NCBI GenBank assembly: GCA_016212565.1
Contig: JACRFY010000017.1
Coordinates: 1-40,263 of the forward strand
From: Magnetospirillum sp.
GTDB lineage: Bacteria; Pseudomonadota; Alphaproteobacteria; Rhodospirillales; Magnetospirillaceae
Length of the DNA: 40,263 nucleotides
Reading direction: 5' to 3'
The notes under the pieces are model-generated. The model was not told where the DNA came from. It was given only the letters and a program-made list of their open reading frames with translations, and made no database searches. Both the position numbers and the translations under genes were made by a program. Each line of letters starts with the position of its first letter. Position 1 is the first letter of the stretch. Of this stretch, positions 40,012 through 40,263 are shown in pieces.

Positions 40012-40263
40012 GGGCAATCACCTCGGCGAGACCCTGCTCAAGGGAAATGGCGGGCGACCAGCCCGGCGGCGGGCGGTCGGCGGGGCAGGGACGGAACACC
40101 TGATCGGGGGCATAGGGCAGCCGGCCCCACTCGATGGCCGCCGGCGGGCCGGCGAGGCCGGCGAAGGCCGCGGCCACCGCGCGCAAATTCACCGGCCGGT
40201 TGCTGCCCAGGGTATAGACTCCAGCCGTCCCCGCCGGCTCGTGGGCGCGGGCGGCGGCGAGAA
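40004..40263 (-). CDS. C-terminal end of an NAD-dependent nucleotide-sugar epimerase/dehydratase (partial)
   Basis: The minus frame is open from the window edge to TGA at 40006-40004, about 86 residues. AGVYTLGSNRPVNLRAVAAA resembles the conserved YNLGSG..VSL.E.. block of extended SDR sugar epimerases, and IEWGRLPYAPDQVFRP followed by PGWSPAISLEQGLAEVI matches their usual end (GW.P..SLEEGL). The N-terminal NAD-binding and YxxxK parts are outside the window. Its end overlaps the GT2 start, so the two form one operon. Family likely, substrate unknown. Confidence 0.72.
   Translation of the reverse strand, partial: LAAARAHEPAGTAGVYTLGSNRPVNLRAVAAAFAGLAGPPAAIEWGRLPYAPDQVFRPCPADRPPPGWSPAISLEQGLAEVIAHA

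Noticed and set aside
1-40263. Insertion sequences, CRISPR arrays, tRNA or rRNA genes
   Set aside because: No transposase motifs, terminal inverted repeats, regularly spaced repeats or conserved RNA sequences were seen on reading.

Overview
The window is GC-rich, almost fully coding, and reads as a surface-glycan biosynthesis locus from an alphaproteobacterium. Codon use and protein style resemble Rhodospirillales such as Magnetospirillum and relatives, but this is an impression, not a search result. No rRNA, tRNA, insertion sequence or CRISPR array is visible.

Layout. (1) Bases 257-5522, plus strand: a five-gene coupled operon for a KdsB-like CMP-sugar synthetase, a HAD phosphatase, a D-2-hydroxyacid dehydrogenase, GalE and an AsnB-type amidotransferase, ending in a 40-residue membrane peptide. 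(2) Bases 16189-5512, minus strand: a ten-gene operon with a GT-B-like glycosyltransferase, two Gfo/Idh/MocA oxidoreductases, two membrane-anchored SGNH hydrolases, a GT2 glycosyltransferase, a DegT-type aminotransferase-like protein, a FemAB/GNAT-fold acyltransferase, a GmhA-type isomerase and a WaaL/Wzy_C ligase. (3) Bases 16274-17227, plus strand: a lone methyltransferase. (4) Bases 32603-17211, minus strand: a fourteen-gene operon starting with NeuA and NeuB, then a GNAT, a TIM-barrel isomerase, a CBS-aminotransferase fusion, a cyclase-family hydrolase, a HAD phosphatase, an HMGL-like aldolase fusion, a second KdsB-like CMP-sugar synthetase, a GT-B-like protein, a PglK/MsbA-type ABC flippase, a second TIM-barrel protein, an SDR and a GT-C transferase. 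(5) Bases 33139-36247, plus strand: a deacetylase-like protein, a GT-B-like protein and a GNAT. (6) Bases 38788-36254, minus strand: an AAC(3)-like acyltransferase, an adenylation enzyme and an acyl carrier protein. (7) Bases 40263-39010, minus strand: the end of a nucleotide-sugar epimerase and a polyprenyl-phosphate-type GT2.

Working model (inference). The cell builds a glycan containing at least one nonulosonic acid (NeuB/NeuA) and probably further CMP-activated acidic sugars, since there are three different CMP-sugar synthetases. Each has its own partner enzymes: NeuB for NeuA; an HMGL-like aldolase plus HAD phosphatase for the KdsB-like protein at 24299-25033; and a HAD phosphatase plus 2-hydroxyacid dehydrogenase for the one at 257-1024. 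Decoration would come from the aminotransferases, GNATs, methyltransferase, amidotransferase, SGNH proteins and an ACP-dependent N-acylation module. A one-component ABC flippase and a Wzy_C ligase could export and attach the product to lipid A-core or protein.

Most notable points: the HMGL aldolase joined to a C-terminal domain with GT42/DUF115-like motifs beside a CMP-sugar synthetase; an eight-G tract that puts a glycosyltransferase and an oxidoreductase in one continuous frame; CBS domains fused to an aminotransferase; and the ACP/adenylation/AAC(3) acylation cassette.
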